Below are positions 45,284-58,506 of a stretch of DNA of 64,000 bases, one piece after another. Numbering within the stretch: the stretch's first letter is position 1; the number at the start of each line of letters is the position of its first letter. This stretch comes from Tenodera sinensis. Its lineage: Eukaryota; Arthropoda; Insecta; Mantodea; Mantidae. The stretch is from positions 278,126,888-278,190,887 of the forward strand of contig CM060964.1 in the NCBI GenBank assembly GCA_030765045.1. Reading direction: 5' to 3'. Below the pieces are notes generated by a model. The model was not told the origin of the DNA, made no database searches, and saw only the letters and a program-made list of their open reading frames with translations. The position numbers were made by a program, and so were the translations under genes.

Positions 45284-46061
45284 AAACAACAGTGAGTTCT
45301 CTTTCATGAATAGGAAAAGGAAAAATGTGCCAAATTGCTTTATTACTGCCAACATACTGGCCCATTTGGTATTGGGTAACTTTGTCATTTCAATTCTGTG
45401 CACTGACTCCAATCACAGCCATGTCACTTCCTTTGATTACATATTTGCAAATATATATTTTGATAGTTTTCATGGAATGGAGGATTCACCATTGATATGC
45501 ACCAATCTTTGATAGGATCGGTGGATATGGAACAATCGAACGATTATTACCAATTTCAATGTCTAGTTGATTCATTTCGACAATTCTAGATCTTCCATTG
45601 TCTGCAGTCGATCAGTAACGATAAAATGGATAAGCACCATTTCCATTTCTGCTACTAATGCCCATGGATAGCGCTTTGAACTTTACCATCCACTGGAGAA
45701 TTTTGATTAAGCATTCCACAGGGTCGATTAATCATGTTTTTAATAATTACCTCATGCAAGGCTGGATCTACTTGTACATTAGGGATTTCAGCTGATAATT
45801 ACTTCATCAACTTCATTTGGTTTTATCTTCTCAATCAAACAAATCAGAATAGGTGCATGATGCAATTAATGTTTCTGCCACCCCACAGAATACATCCAGC
45901 AGCACGTCTCGCCAAACAGGCTATGTTTCATAATGAAATCCATTAAAGCTTTCAACGTTTCTTTGAAGACTTGCCGTAATGTCATGGTTATGACTATGAT
46001 TATGATTATAATGATGATGATGATGGCAATGATGATGACGACGATCATGATATTAATAGCA

Positions 46062-46951
<890 letters not shown>

Positions 46952-47540
46952 TTTTTTAGGTTTAGGGGTGCTCATCTGTTAGGTCATCAGTGCGCTTACA
47001 AACAGGATCACACAAAAGCCAGAAAGAAATTTCACTATAAAATAAACATATAGGAAAATGGGAGGTAGAGGTACATAAGATATACCAAACACTTAGGCAG
47101 GAGCCAGAAATAAAACAAAATTATAAAAAAGATCAAAAAGCTATAAATTTGAATATCAAAGTTTTATATCCTCAATCTCATGTGTATCTTTACTGAAAAC
47201 TTCAAAGATCTCTAGACCACTTGTTTATCATCCAGGAAGACCAAAAACAAGATAGGCAGACAACTATTGCGATCACAGTGATTCAATGCTACAAGGTGTA
47301 GAACTGCTTGGAAATACTATCAAAGGCAATAAGAAATAATAGTCTGGAAACACAAAAGCTACATATAAGTTAGGTTAATTTAGTAATTATTACTCAAAGA
47401 CTAAGTGAAATCTAACTAATGCAAGAATTAATATTTATAATGCTAACTGTATACCCATGTGGATTGGTTCACCAGTCAATCTTATAAAAGGGCTTCCCCT
47501 CTTGTAGAAGGTCTTTGCCCCTCATGGGACACTTTTGGCT
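46952..47540. other. Interspersed-repeat-like non-coding stretch
   Basis: The start (TTTAGGTTTAGGGGTGCTCA, then GTTAGGTCATCAGTGCGC) resembles a repeat widespread in insects, here directly joined to the ATC array. Nothing coding is visible. Confidence 0.35.
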
Positions 47541-47543
47541 TTA

Positions 47544-47790
47544 TTCATTTAATTATATCTCACCTTTAACTTAGGAATATATTGCCTATATGCAATGGTG
47601 TGAACTCGTATACAGTGGGTTTTGGGTCTTTGGAGTTTTTTGACATTATATCACACATATGTTGATACTTTCATTCATACTTCCAGTCTTTGGGGAGAAA
47701 GATTCTTCACTCCCCAGCCAGAAATCAAACCTGGGACTCCTTGCACCGCAGGCAGGTGCTCCACTGACTGAGCTACATAGCATACTAGCT
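47544..47790 (-). mobile_element. SINE 2, second copy
   Basis: Shares order and sequence with 35522-35800: the GCAATGGTGT block, TTCATACTTCCAGTCTTTGG, then the complement of a tRNA head (ATCAAACCTGGGACTCCTTG, GCTCCACTGACTGAGCTAC). The A-box complement is better kept here than in the first copy. Confidence 0.7.
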
Positions 47791-48404
47791 CTGGTGCATG
47801 TTCTTTCATGGTTTTTGTGCATGTTTGCATGCATATTTTAGTATATGTTTATGCATACAAATTCAGGCTGAAATAGTGTATACTTATCTCTCTTTAATTC
47901 GGAATGTATAACTGTCACATCTTCAAAACCATGACTCTGTTCAAGAGTCTTTTGTAGCCTAAATGAATGAATATGCAACTTATCCAGGTATTTCTTTTCT
48001 GGATACATTTCCAACTATGTTCAGAGCATCATTGAGTGGTAGACTTGCCAGATAATTGCATAGAGTTTCGAAGGTGTGCTAGGGAAAGGCAGTCGAGTAG
48101 CACATGACAGACTGAAAAAAGGTTGTTGCACAGCAGGGTCATATTTAAAAAGGTAACCATGTGAAAAATTATAGTGGCCAATCAACTGAGCCAAGCTAAC
48201 CTCCTCCTTCTGCAAGATTATCAGCTGAATGGTATGCTGCATTGGATTGTGATATTCAAATCCTTTCAATTTAATTTCACTCTTCACGTTGCTCTGCAGT
48301 TCGATTAGACTGAAGATCAGCTTTTTTTTAGCATTTTGAGTTCTTTGAACCAACTTGAAGACCTGTGAAGCATTAAGATCAGAAGAAACTACAGTTCAAA
48401 AGTA

Positions 48405-48454
48405 TTGGAAAGCACGAATGCTAATGGCTTCATTGCCAGATGCAAGGCACTAGA

Positions 48455-48486
<32 letters not shown>

Positions 48487-48490
48487 GTTC
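48405..48490 (+). repeat. Shared 45-bp segment ending in (AAC)n
   Basis: GCTAATGGCTTCATTGCCAG, then ATGCAAGGCACTAGAAAAC, is also found at 29500-29543. Here it ends in about 9 AAC units, like a retroposon 3' tail; there it ends in AACATTG. The open frame over it is not a gene. Confidence 0.55.
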
Positions 48491-48609
48491 TTTGAACCAA
48501 ACTGCTCCCCCGCATCTTATAGGCAGCATGAATCTTGAACTGAGTATAAATGGAAACACACAAAAAATAAACCAATTAACCAAAGATAAATCGAGGAAGT
48601 TGTTTGTTG

Positions 48610-49439
48610 ATTGAGAAGCGAAAATTTAAAAACAAATAAGAAAATAACACACACTAATTGAGAATCTACTGAAAAACTGTCAAAGTCAAATTATATATCC
48701 TAGAAAGAGAAAGTGTCAAATATATGGATGCATTCAAGTAGTTTACATAAATTTTAAGGTTGCATTCACAACTATAAAGTTACTAATTAAATTTCAAATT
48801 TTTTTCTTTATATATGGTTTTGTACTCATTTGTTTTATTTAAATAAAATGAAGCAGTAAGTAGATGAATTGAAAGTTGATTTTAGGGTATCTGAAACTGA
48901 TTCACTTCATCGACTCATTGGTCATAACAATCTTTGCGACCTCAAAAAGTTGATTCTTCGATTGATCTATCTCGGATTTCCGTCCCTAGAGTTGATAGGG
49001 AAAAAGAAAAATATGGGTTTTACATTAATCTGGGTAATTATTACAATCTTTCTCTCCATAAGAACCTTCCTCAGAGTTCAACAAATACTTTAAAAAATAG
49101 CCGAATTTGTCCAGCCATTCTCGAGTTATGCACTTAGCAACAGATTTAGCTATTCATTTTTATGTATATAGATTAAGGAAGAAGGTACCATCCCCTTATT
49201 TATATTGAAATTCCAGCATTGCCCATAGCTAGATGTAACATTTCACTCTTGAGAGAATGTCTCTGCATCTCATAAATAATTTTCTTCATTAGGATCCTGC
49301 TGTTTGTTATGCTGTTAGACTGTTGTCCCTTAAACACTGAATTAATGGTACTATGCTATATTTCCTGTTCTTACAATATTCTGTTTGTATTTGAAGTCCA
49401 CTAAGTTTAAAGCCTAAGACTAAGGAAGAAATATAATTA
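48610..49439. other. Non-coding, includes an RTE-like 3' tail candidate
   Basis: Around 49100-49180 the sequence GTCCAGCCATTCTCGAGTTA, followed by TTTTTATGTATATAGATTAA, looks like the 3' end of a family of interspersed repeats in insects. There is no upstream coding remnant, so I leave the class open. Confidence 0.3.
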
Positions 49440-50000
49440 AAAATGTGACATGTTGCACTCTCATGACTGTCTCTATTCTTGTAATAAACATTCCTCCAAA
49501 GCCTTATTCCTATATGTTCCTCATGTTAGTTGAGATAAACATTAGAAATTATCTTAGTGCTTATTTCCTTGTAGGTGTAAGGGGAATATGGGAAGACAGT
49601 AGGCTTTGAGCAATAGTAAAATCTTTCATTTGTCATAAAAATATCTTAAATATATGACATTTTAATCAAAATCGCTAGAGTCATTTTTGAGAAAATCAAA
49701 ATTTTCAAAACATTTTCCATGTAAAGGTTAGTTTAGGGTGGAGAAATTTTCTTCAAAATCTTTGTGTTGCATCCTTAAAAGATGTTAAACTTAAATATCA
49801 ACTTTGGTTTTTAACTGACTTTTCGTTTTTTTGTTGTGCTGCCCAAAGGCTGACAGACACATGGACACTGACCTTTTTTAAACACGCTTTTTTTAATTCA
49901 GGGGACCTCAAAACATGTATTTCTAGTGAAATCTTGACATCAAATTTTTGTTTGGAATACAATACTTCCTCTACTTACTATATGTAGTAGAGAAAGTAAA
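49440..50000 (+). repeat. Repeat B, copy 2
   Basis: It aligns with copy 1 (26330-27760): the CATGACTGTCTCTATTCTTG start, TTTCCTTGTAGGTGTAAGGG, GGTTTTTAACTGACTTTTCG, and an end with TACTTCCTCTACTTACTATA. No SINE insertion and no CAGA array are present here. Confidence 0.65.
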
Positions 50001-50100
50001 AACAGTGAAATTATAAACTGTGTTTATCACGTGTCATCACCGAATATGAGTATAACCATTTCAATTTATTTACTATTTCACTGCAACTTTCCAGGTATTA

Positions 50101-50123
50101 AAAAAAAAAAAAAAAAAAAAAAG
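50101..50123 (+). repeat. Poly-A tract
   Basis: A run of about 22 adenines lies between repeat B copies 2 and 3. It may be a retroposon tail junction. Confidence 0.7.
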
Positions 50124-50129
50124 GATGTT

Positions 50130-51000
50130 TTACACTCACATGAATTTTTCTACTCATTCTTTAACAAACTATTACTACAGAAAGTTATTCTAGCAACTAC
50201 TTTACGTTAATTGAGATGAACCTTTGCAATAGTTGTCTTGTTGCATATTTCCTTGTTGGTACAAGGCAATTAGGTGAACAGAGTAGGCTTGAACAATTTT
50301 AAAATCTTTTAAGAGCAGGACATTATGCTATGATGTTTGAAATTCTGTTCTCTTTGCATGGCCAAGAGAAAAAACTGAAAAACAATTTTCAGTGCAAAAG
50401 TATGAAAGTTCTGTCCAGTAATAAAGAAGATCTCACAAATCATCAATGCCACAAAATATTTTATGTACATAAATTGTGATCTTTAGTGAGTTCTAAATTT
50501 TTTATGCAATAAGATTCTGTGTATATCTTAAAGTTTATCAGTTACATAAAATTTTTTCAGAATAAAGAGGGCTTCAAAGGCCATTCTCTGAAAATTGAAG
50601 ACCTATATTTCATTAATCATGAAAATATCTGAGACATGTGGTACTTTAATCAAAATGTTTATAGGCCAATTTTGATAAAATCAAAATTTTTGAATATTTT
50701 CTATCTAAAGGTTAGAGGTGTCTGGAAGTTTTCTTGAACATCTTCTTGTTGCAGCATCCTTGGAAGATGCTGAACTTTAGCAAGTTTGGTATTTAACCAA
50801 CTTTTTGTCTTTGAATTGTGCTCCTCACAGGCATTCACACAAATCATTTTCTAAAAATGTTTTTTTCGGGGCGTTTAGGTGACCTCAACATGTATATTTC
50901 TAGTATTTCACCAGAATTGGTATCAAATTTTTGGATGGAATGTAATACTTCCTCTACTTACTGTAAGTATGAAGTAGGAAGAGTAAAAATAGGTAGTGAA
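50130..51000 (+). repeat. Repeat B, copy 3
   Basis: It has the same order as copies 1 and 2, more diverged: TTTACACTCACATGAATTTT, TTTCCTTGTTGGTACAAGG, TTTAACCAACTTTTTGTC, ending TACTTCCTCTACTTACTGTA. It ends next to the 3' end of the LINE at 51060. Confidence 0.6.
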
Positions 51001-51059
51001 AAACAATTAAAATAATTCAATGAATTAGTGCCCTGGATTGCATTTCATTATGTTGTTAG

Positions 51060-54000
51060 CTAATGCTGGATTTCTGATAATGAAGTCATTAATCCTCTTG
51101 CTATCCAATATTTTTCACTAATGGATGGGGTGCTAGAAGTGCCCGGACACATTTGAAGGTGGTCTTGATCCATTTCCTCTTGCAGATCACATAGAGGACA
51201 GAGTGGTGAAGAATATATCTCAATTCTGTTTAAATGTTTTGCCAGACAATCATGTCCTGTAATCAACCTGAAGGTTGCAACTGCTATTTTTCGAGGATAC
51301 TCAGGAATTACTGTTTGAATGTTTGGTAGTTCCCATCTTTTATTTTTTGATTTTTCATAGTAATATTTTTCAATAATTTTTTTGAATTCAGAGTTGACTA
51401 ATCTTTTAGCTGCATAAAATGGTAGATTAACTACAGATTTCTGCACATTGCCAGTACCCTTTTTAGCAAGAAAGTCAACTTTCTCATTACCACTCAGTCT
51501 ACAGTGAGCTGGTATCCATTGGAAGGCTAGGTGTTTTTTTGAAGTGTGGTTAGATGGGTAAGGATTTTCCAACATTCTATAATTGTTTGGTTTTTTTGGT
51601 GATAACTTGGAAGTAATTGCTATAATTGCCGCCCTGGAATCTGAGAGAATAACTGCTTGATGAAAATGTGAAATTCTATACAAAAGATTTTGTAGGGCCA
51701 TTCGAATAGCTTCAATTTCTCCATCAAAGTTTGTAGTTCCATAACTTAAAGATTTGTAGGTGACACATGACTCCAGCCCTGGCTCCATCTTGGTTTGATA
51801 TCAATGATCCATCAGTATAAATATGGAGCCATTCATGTTCTGGAAATCTAGTATGGATTGTCTCTAATGCCAATAATTTTAGAACACTAGTTGGAGTATC
51901 ACTTTTCTTAACTTCTTCTGTCAAGTGTAAATAATATGTGATGTCTAATGTTTGTGTCGGATTGACTTTAGATATGAAGTTTTCCTTTGAATTAGGAAGG
52001 TATATGTTCTTCTTGATGTCTTGAATTTTGGAAAGAAAGCTCTTCTGAGTCTTTAGTGTATGTGTAAAATTTCTCTTGTGCCATATATTGAATGGGAGCC
52101 TGGTCAACTTTCCGTGTTGAATAAGAGCCGCTTTTTCTATTTCATATTCAATGGGGTATTAGTTGGTTAGTATTTCCATAGCTGCTGTTGGTGTGGTTTT
52201 GATAGCACCTGTAATTAGTCTCAGACTTTGGTTTTGAAAGATTTGAATTTTTTTTGTGTTTGCTGTTACAAGAACTTCGCTGCAGTAAGTAAATAATGGC
52301 TTTAATATGTTGTCTTAAGATTTGCTCAGGAACATCCCCACTTCATTCCTATTAGACATTTTAACAGTGAAAGGTGCCTCTCTGCTCTTTGGATTACATT
52401 TTCTATTTGTTTGGTCCATGTAAGTGTGGTATCAAATGTAACTCCTAAATAATTTGCTTCCTTTGTTTCTGGTAATTGTTGACCCTCAAAATTAAGTTTT
52501 ATTTTTAGTGTTTTTTTTTTCTGAGTGAAAAGATTTGGTAGTTTGATTTTGTTGTATTAACAGTCATTAAATTTTCTTTGGTCCACTTTTGTAGGTTGGT
52601 TAGGGATTGTTGCATGGTTTTTTCTAGTTCTGTACTTTTGTTTTTTGGTTTAGAAGTCCACATTACTAAGTCATCAGCAAACAGTGCACACTTCACACTT
52701 GATTCTTGTATTTGTTGTGGCAGATCATTAATAAATATATTAAAAATGTAGTGCTGAGCACTGCGCCTTGTGGTAAGCCCCGGTGTACTTGTTTACATTT
52801 AGATATATTTCTTCAATATCTGGTAGCAATAAAGTGTTGTGTTAGGAAATGACAGCCATGAAAACATTGAACATTGTATCCCTATTTGTTTTATTTTCTT
52901 TAGCAGTTTTGTTCTGCATATAGAATCATATGCACTTAGGAAATCAATAAAAACTGATAAATTATCTTCTTTTCTATTGAAGGAGCCTTTGATTTCTTGA
53001 CTGAGAAGTAAGACTTGTTCATTTGTAGAGTGGAACTCTCTGAATCCAGCTTGATATGGGGAAATTAAATTTTAGGATTCTAGAAACCAATTTAACCTAT
53101 CTGACACCATTCTTTCCATCACTTTTGCTGTTATGCTAGTAAGACCTATTGGTCTATAACTTTTTATTTCTGATGCTGTTTTGTCTTTCTTCAAGAGTGG
53201 GACAATTATTGCTTTTCGCCATTTGGGAGGTACAGTGGTGTTCCAGGATAGATTGTAGAGTTTTAGTAGTTGTTGTTTTGCTGTTTTTCCAAGGTTTTTT
53301 ATGAACTCTGGATGTATGTGATCTGGTCAAGGAGACTTTTTGTTTTTTAGATTATTAATTGCAATGTTCAGTTCTTGTATATGAAAATGTTGATAAAAGA
53401 TATTGTATTGAGTGTTAGGATCACACTCTCTTTCTTGTTTCAAATCTTTCTTAAATTCTTTACGTTCTTTTTTATTATTTCTTATTACTTTATGTGAATT
53501 AGCATAATATTTATTGAATGTTTCGGCTATGGCTGCATCATTTCTTAATACTTTATTGTTGTGTATGATGGGTGTCTGTTGCTTTCTCTCCTGCCTGTGA
53601 CATTTTTTATGAACTTATGGGCTTTGTTACCATCTGTCCTATAATCCATTTTTTCTAAGAAATTATTAAAGTGATTCTTTTTAGGTGTATTAATTTCTTT
53701 TTTTAGTGAGGCACATTTCTTTTGCCACATTTGTGTATCTGATATGTTTTTTGTTTGTTCAGCTGTATTTCTAGCTATATCCCTCTGCTTTTTCAGTTCT
53801 TCTAACTGGGGGTTCCAAAAGGGTTTGAAATTTTTAATTCTTCCACGAGGAATATGTTTGTTTTGCAGTTTCTAGGATGACTTTACAGAAATTTTTATTC
53901 ATATGATCTGGGTGGTCATGAAGCTGTGAGTTTGTTTGTTCTTTAAATTTATGTTCCAGTTCAGTTTTATATTTGTTCCAATCTGCTTTTTTGAAGTTCC

Positions 54001-54802
54001 AATACAGATTTGTGTGATTTTGACTGTTATTTGTATTATCTAGTTTTATATCAGCAATTACTACTCTGTGACCACAACTTGGGTCTTCTATAACTTGTTT
54101 TTAATTTTTGAAACAATACCTGTTGTAGCTAACAAGAGATCTGGGTTAGTGCCTGCTCCAGAGTAATGTATGAAGGTTTTGGGATCTTCTTTATCATAAA
54201 TCAGTTCAAAGATTGTGGTATTCAAAAATTCTTCCACTATCTGCCCTGTAGAATCCACATTTTCATAACCCCATCTTTTAGAATGGGCATTGAAATCCCC
54301 AAATACGATTGTTTTATTTAATTGGTCAATAAGTGAGAGATCTGGTTCATTCCTGGGAGGATTGTAAATACTGTATAAATGAAGATGCGTTTTGTTATCC
54401 CAAAAATTTAGCTTTATTAATTCAGCTTTATCTGTGTTATCCATTTCTTTAACAATTTGGAAGGAGGATTTAATATCATTTTTGACTCCAACTAATATTC
54501 CACGACTTATCTGTCTATTTTTGGATCGTAGGTGTAGTAAAAAGCTACTAAAATTGAAGTATTTAAGTTGATCATTTGTTAGATTTTTCTTCTTGTATGA
54601 CAAATATATCTATGTTATAGTCAAATAAAATTTTATTCAGTTCTATTCTTTTTGTTTGGGTGAGACCACCTGCATTCCATTGTAGAATTCTGATGTTAGA
54701 TCCTCTATTTATATAATGTTTTGGTTCTTGAGAAGTAGTCCCCGCCCGGAGATCCGAATGGGGGACTATTTTAACTCCGGAACATATTACCCCTCGAGTC
54801 AT
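51060..54802 (-). pseudogene. LINE ORF2 (EN-RT-RNase H), decayed, minus strand
   Basis: Reading from 54802: endonuclease start IRILQWNAGGLTQTKRIELN, then GILVGVKNDIKSSF and TIVFGDFNAHSKRWGYENVD. After further decay come the RT blocks: IINNLKNKKSP, SYRPIGLTSITAKVMERMV, YQAGFREFHST, FIDFLSAYDS, and active-site FADD in LFADDLVMWTSK (near 52680). The end (51788-51060) is a long open RNase H-type domain (FDGEIEAIRMALQNL, ILSDSRAAI, IPAHCRLSGNEKVDFLAKKG) plus a Cys motif (CPLCDLQEEMDQDHLQMC). At least four frame breaks and stops. Length and domain order match a nearly complete ORF2 of an RNase H-bearing LINE different from that at 10072. Confidence 0.85.
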
Positions 54803-55600
54803 ATTTCATAAATATTGAAGAGACTTAGCAGTAATAGTAACCACTTTTTAGAGAGCACATTATTTTATGTTTTGGCAGTTACATTGCTCGCTTACAGCCC
54901 CCAGAATGTCTGGAGGACCACACCTGTCGTTGGTTTACAGGTTTCACCGACCTGACTGGGAGAATTATCAAAATAAATTCACTGACCATATCCTCTGATT
55001 ACATGGCATGACAGGTCAGCATGTTAGGGGTTAAGAGTTTATAGAGAAATTAGAGAAATTGTGAGGTTGGAAAAATAAAGACTCCCTAGCCCTCAGGAAC
55101 CCAAATAGCATCGGGGTCAGGAGAGAACAAGAGATGACCAAGTTAAGGTCAGATAGAAAAGCTAAGTGAGGAGCAAAACACCAGTAAGTGGAAGTAATGT
55201 TCTGCTCAGCTTGGGTACCTTGTGGTCGCCATTCACATATTACCTAGACGGAGACCCCTGAGTATGCATTTCATTATTGAAATTGCCATTAGCATTATGA
55301 AAGCTATTGCAACATGCTTTAAAAGGAATTTACTGCTGTATATATGTTCTTGTACAGTTATAGCTTGCATATTTTCTCTTATATTGCTATTACCTAACAC
55401 AATAAAATGTAACCAACACTTTTCTGGTAGTGAAGAGTAATTTTCATTTTTGGACAAATAACTCATACTAATCTGTAAAATAGTACTACCCTGAAGTCAA
55501 TGTCAACTAAGACAAGTATGTGTCAGTGTACACCTTATTTTCTCTTTCTTTACCTTTTCATTTAAGAATAGTCAATGACATCTTAAGTCCCACCTAGAAT
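54803..55600. other. LINE 5' leader or flank, nothing coding
   Basis: Upstream of the minus-strand LINE. It contains GC-richer sequence (54890-55250) that may be the element's 5' untranslated part; no ORF1 could be read. Two overlapping short frames at 55222-55466 on opposite strands have no motifs. Confidence 0.35.
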
Positions 55601-55610
55601 AAACTCAGAG

Positions 55611-56190
55611 CATGTATGAGAGGTAGAACTGGAACTTAAAAATTCAATGCCACAACTGGGATTTGAACCACAGACCTTCCGCTTACCGGGCGGACGCTCT
55701 AACCACTGAGCTATTGTGACAAACTGCCAGAATGGCATTAAATTCTCAAACCCGTTCGTATTTCTCCTGGTAAACCACAAAGGCAGTCTCACATCAGAGA
55801 CAAATTACCCCAATGGTGACTTACTATTGTAAGTACTTTATATCCCAGGATTAAATAACCTTTGGATGGTAATTATTATTTATTTATGCGAACAAACTTA
55901 CTGTTGGTGTTTTTAAACACACAAGCCGTGTGTGGGCAAAGTTTGAGAGGTAGAACTGGAACTTAAAAATTCAATGCCACAACTGGGATTTGAACCACAG
56001 ACCTTCCGCTTACCAGGCGGACGCTCTAACCACTGAGCTATTGTGACAAACTGCCAGAATGGCATTAAATTCTCAAACCAGTTCGTATTTCTCCTGGTAA
56101 ACCACAAAGGCAGTCTCACATCAGAGACAAATTACCCCAAATTACCCTTTGTGGTAACAGTAAGTTTGTTGGCATAAACAAATAATAATT
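55611..56190 (-). repeat. tRNA-headed SINE 1, tandem pair on the minus strand
   Basis: GAGAGGTAGAACTGGAACTT starts at 55618 and again at 55945, a period of 327 bp. Each unit has the complement of a B box (GGGATTTGAACCACAGACC) and A box (GCTCTAACCACTGAGCTATT). The two units are nearly identical. The tail region (TTTATGCGAACAAACTTACTG) separates them. This is the same unit as at 28644-29190, in opposite orientation. Confidence 0.8.
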
Positions 56191-56199
56191 ACCATCAGA

Positions 56200-57239
56200 G
56201 CATGTAATTGATTTAATTTACTTCAGTGTTAATAGGTACTGTTTTTCATTGAAAACTACAGAGCATCTTAATAGTTTTCCTAAAGCAAGGATTTCAATGG
56301 AGCCCTAAGTCAAAAACCTAACATATGCTACTTTAATAAATAATTTTTAAAGATGTTACATAACAAAACTTAGTAAGTTTAGATGTGCTCACAAGATTTA
56401 TTATTTAATACATTTACACAGCTGGAATATTCAACAAGTTATATGTACTAAGTTTTCATTATTACAATTAAGTACTCCATGTATGACAGGATACATTAAA
56501 GTTCCAACCTCATTACAAGAATAATAAATTGGCACAATTTTGGGTAGAACATCTTAAACTTATTATGTGCTATATCTTATTAATATGCCTGCTAAAACCA
56601 GCTCTATTACTAATTTTACAAAAATTTATATGTCATGTGCATTGCTTAAAAAAGGAGAGGATAGAGTGGGAGAAGGAGAGATGAATCTTAGCAGTTAATG
56701 CAATGCATGAACAAAACTGCAGGTTCTGCTAATTTTTAAAATAAATGTAAACCATTAGGGACAGCAGCCTCAAGTCTCCAATCATGTCATGCCACTGATT
56801 GTGTGTTATACATATATTCCTATTAATGAGATTTAAGAAGATGATTCCCTCATAAGACCATGAGGAATATATTACCTTCCATTCAATTTTCTGGGAAATT
56901 TGAATATGAATGCATGTTAGGAAAAGCTTCAGAACATTCTGGATCTGCTGTGACATCTTCCTCAGAGACACTTGGTGGTGCTGTATCTTGTTGAGGCATG
57001 TGCCTGTCATAATCTCCATGCATATGCATCGTTAAGCCTTTTTGAACCTGAGATTAATGTTGAAATGAAGATTAATGAATAATATTGAAAAAGTTTCTTA
57101 AATCATATTCAAATATGTATACTTTAATGTGTTGGCTTGATTTTCTCTACCAGATTTAAAATTATAATATTTTTTACATTTGTAAGGGTGCAATATTGAG
57201 AACAAGAAAAGACTTATTGCACTGCTGCAAATCCTACAA
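56200..57239. other. AT-rich non-coding stretch, nothing recognised
   Basis: No terminal repeats or motif-bearing frames. A 96-codon minus-strand frame at 56729-57019 has no recognisable feature. Confidence 0.4.
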
Positions 57240-57640
57240 TATGTGAAGCATTAAGCTACAATAAGACTAGACTGAGGAGTTACAAAATGGAAAATATAAT
57301 CTTCATGCAAGATGGTGCTCCACCCCACATCTACACTCCTGCAAAGCAAATAATTAAGCAGATGTTTGGCAATCGTGTCATTGGTAGGCATTTCCCACCA
57401 ATGTGGCCTCTGCAATCTGCAGATCTCAATGCGGCTGACTTTTGTACATGGGGATACCACTAAGAACCAGTTTTCCTGACACATCCAGCAACTTCTGCAA
57501 CTGAAAGATGCTATCTGGCAAGAAACTGCCAATATTCCAAGAACATTATCTGCAAAATGCTGTGCGTGGTATTGCAGGCGCAACACCTTATGTTGAACAA
57601 GAGAACAGTGGACATCTTCTCAATATTTTGTAAATCCCAT
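57240..57640 (+). pseudogene. DDE transposase fragment (Tc1/mariner superfamily)
   Basis: The plus strand reads MENIIFMQDGAPPHIYTPAK, then GNRVIGRHFPPMWPLQSADL and NAADFCTWGYH before a stop. A further EPVFLTHPA and a helical end follow in shifted frames. QDGAPPH holds the second catalytic Asp, and the SADLNAADF block corresponds to SPDLNPCDF near the third. The N-terminal DNA-binding part is missing. It is related to, but distinct from, 25849-26175 and clearly different from the mariner at 59640. Confidence 0.65.
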
Positions 57641-57925
57641 TGTTTGCCAAACACTGTGATGTTTTTATTTTTACCTATCTCAAATATAATAATATTCATT
57701 GCAGTTGAATGTTCAAACTTACTTCTGAAAGACCCTATATTTATGAAGTATTTTAAATCCAGTAGTTGAATTATGTTACTCTTTTTCTAAATAAAGCTGT
57801 GGCAGAGAAAATATTTGTTTTGTTGCCAGGGTATAATGCAGAAGTGAATAATCTGTTTTAAAAGTATAATTGTAACAGATCAGTGCCTTGAAATGCTTGA
57901 AAGAAATATTGAAACACGTGCAATA

Positions 57926-58005
57926 CATCATCATCGTCATCATCATCATCGTCGTCGTCATCGTCAACATCATTATCATCATCATTACTACTACTACTAC
58001 TACTG
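57926..58005 (+). repeat. Imperfect (ATC)/(GTC)/(TAC) microsatellite
   Basis: CATCATCATC with GTC interruptions, followed by a CTACTACTAC run. Confidence 0.85.
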
Positions 58006-58506
58006 TGAATTTAGGTTACTTGGGACGCTGGGGTAATTTAGGACATTTTGCACCTTAATTTTTAATTAAACTGTGTGGCACTCATGTGTGAGTTTGGTTC
58101 TTTGTTGAAAGTGTACAGACACGTTGCACAAGAACTGGCTGTTTTTGCCATAATTGTTTTATGGTATAGAAGTTACAGGTAAGCTATGAGCATTCAATGA
58201 ATCTTTTTAATTAATTAACCACACTTTTTATATAACATAACCTTCTCTGCATATCAAGTACCCTTAGGGCTCTATAAGTAAAAATACTTTCATTCATAAC
58301 ATCAGACTACCATTTCAAGTGCACAACAGTATCAGAATTGTATTGCCAACATGGCTTTTGTAGTGAATAAAATTTCCCAGGGTGTTAATAATGGTGTTTC
58401 TTGGGACAATACCAGAGTACTCTGACAACACTTTACCTATGGTAACTAGTAAATTATATAAATGTGAAATTGTAATTTTTTCCTCTGAAATCTTTGTTGA
58501 AATATA

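Larger units (their letters stand above)
34010..45983 (-). pseudogene. Helitron Rep-helicase gene, split by nested insertions
   Basis: Four stretches on the minus strand follow one Helitron protein in order. (1) 45983-45296: KALMDFIMKHSLFGET, IEKIKPNEVDEVI and IIKNMINRPCGML (Helitron-like N / Rep region; the HUH motif is degraded), then VIKGSD-like residues. (2) After a fold-back SINE, 45080-43475: REACQHFQLLENNTYWDESI, Walker A APGGTGKTF (near 44231-44257), SSGIAATL, WIVWDECTMSHKRSLGALDQ and LIQKVFPNAQNYRDHIWLSE. (3) After a ~5.4-kb block, 37995-37806: YSNSLDLPGLPPHDPQLKVG. (4) After the hAT element, 34420-34010: MLRNINQQRLCSGTQLAV, FAMKINKSQGQSLSEA and APGNQTKNMVYHKALQ. These are PIF1-type helicase motifs. 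Many stops and frameshifts; not functional. Confidence 0.85.
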
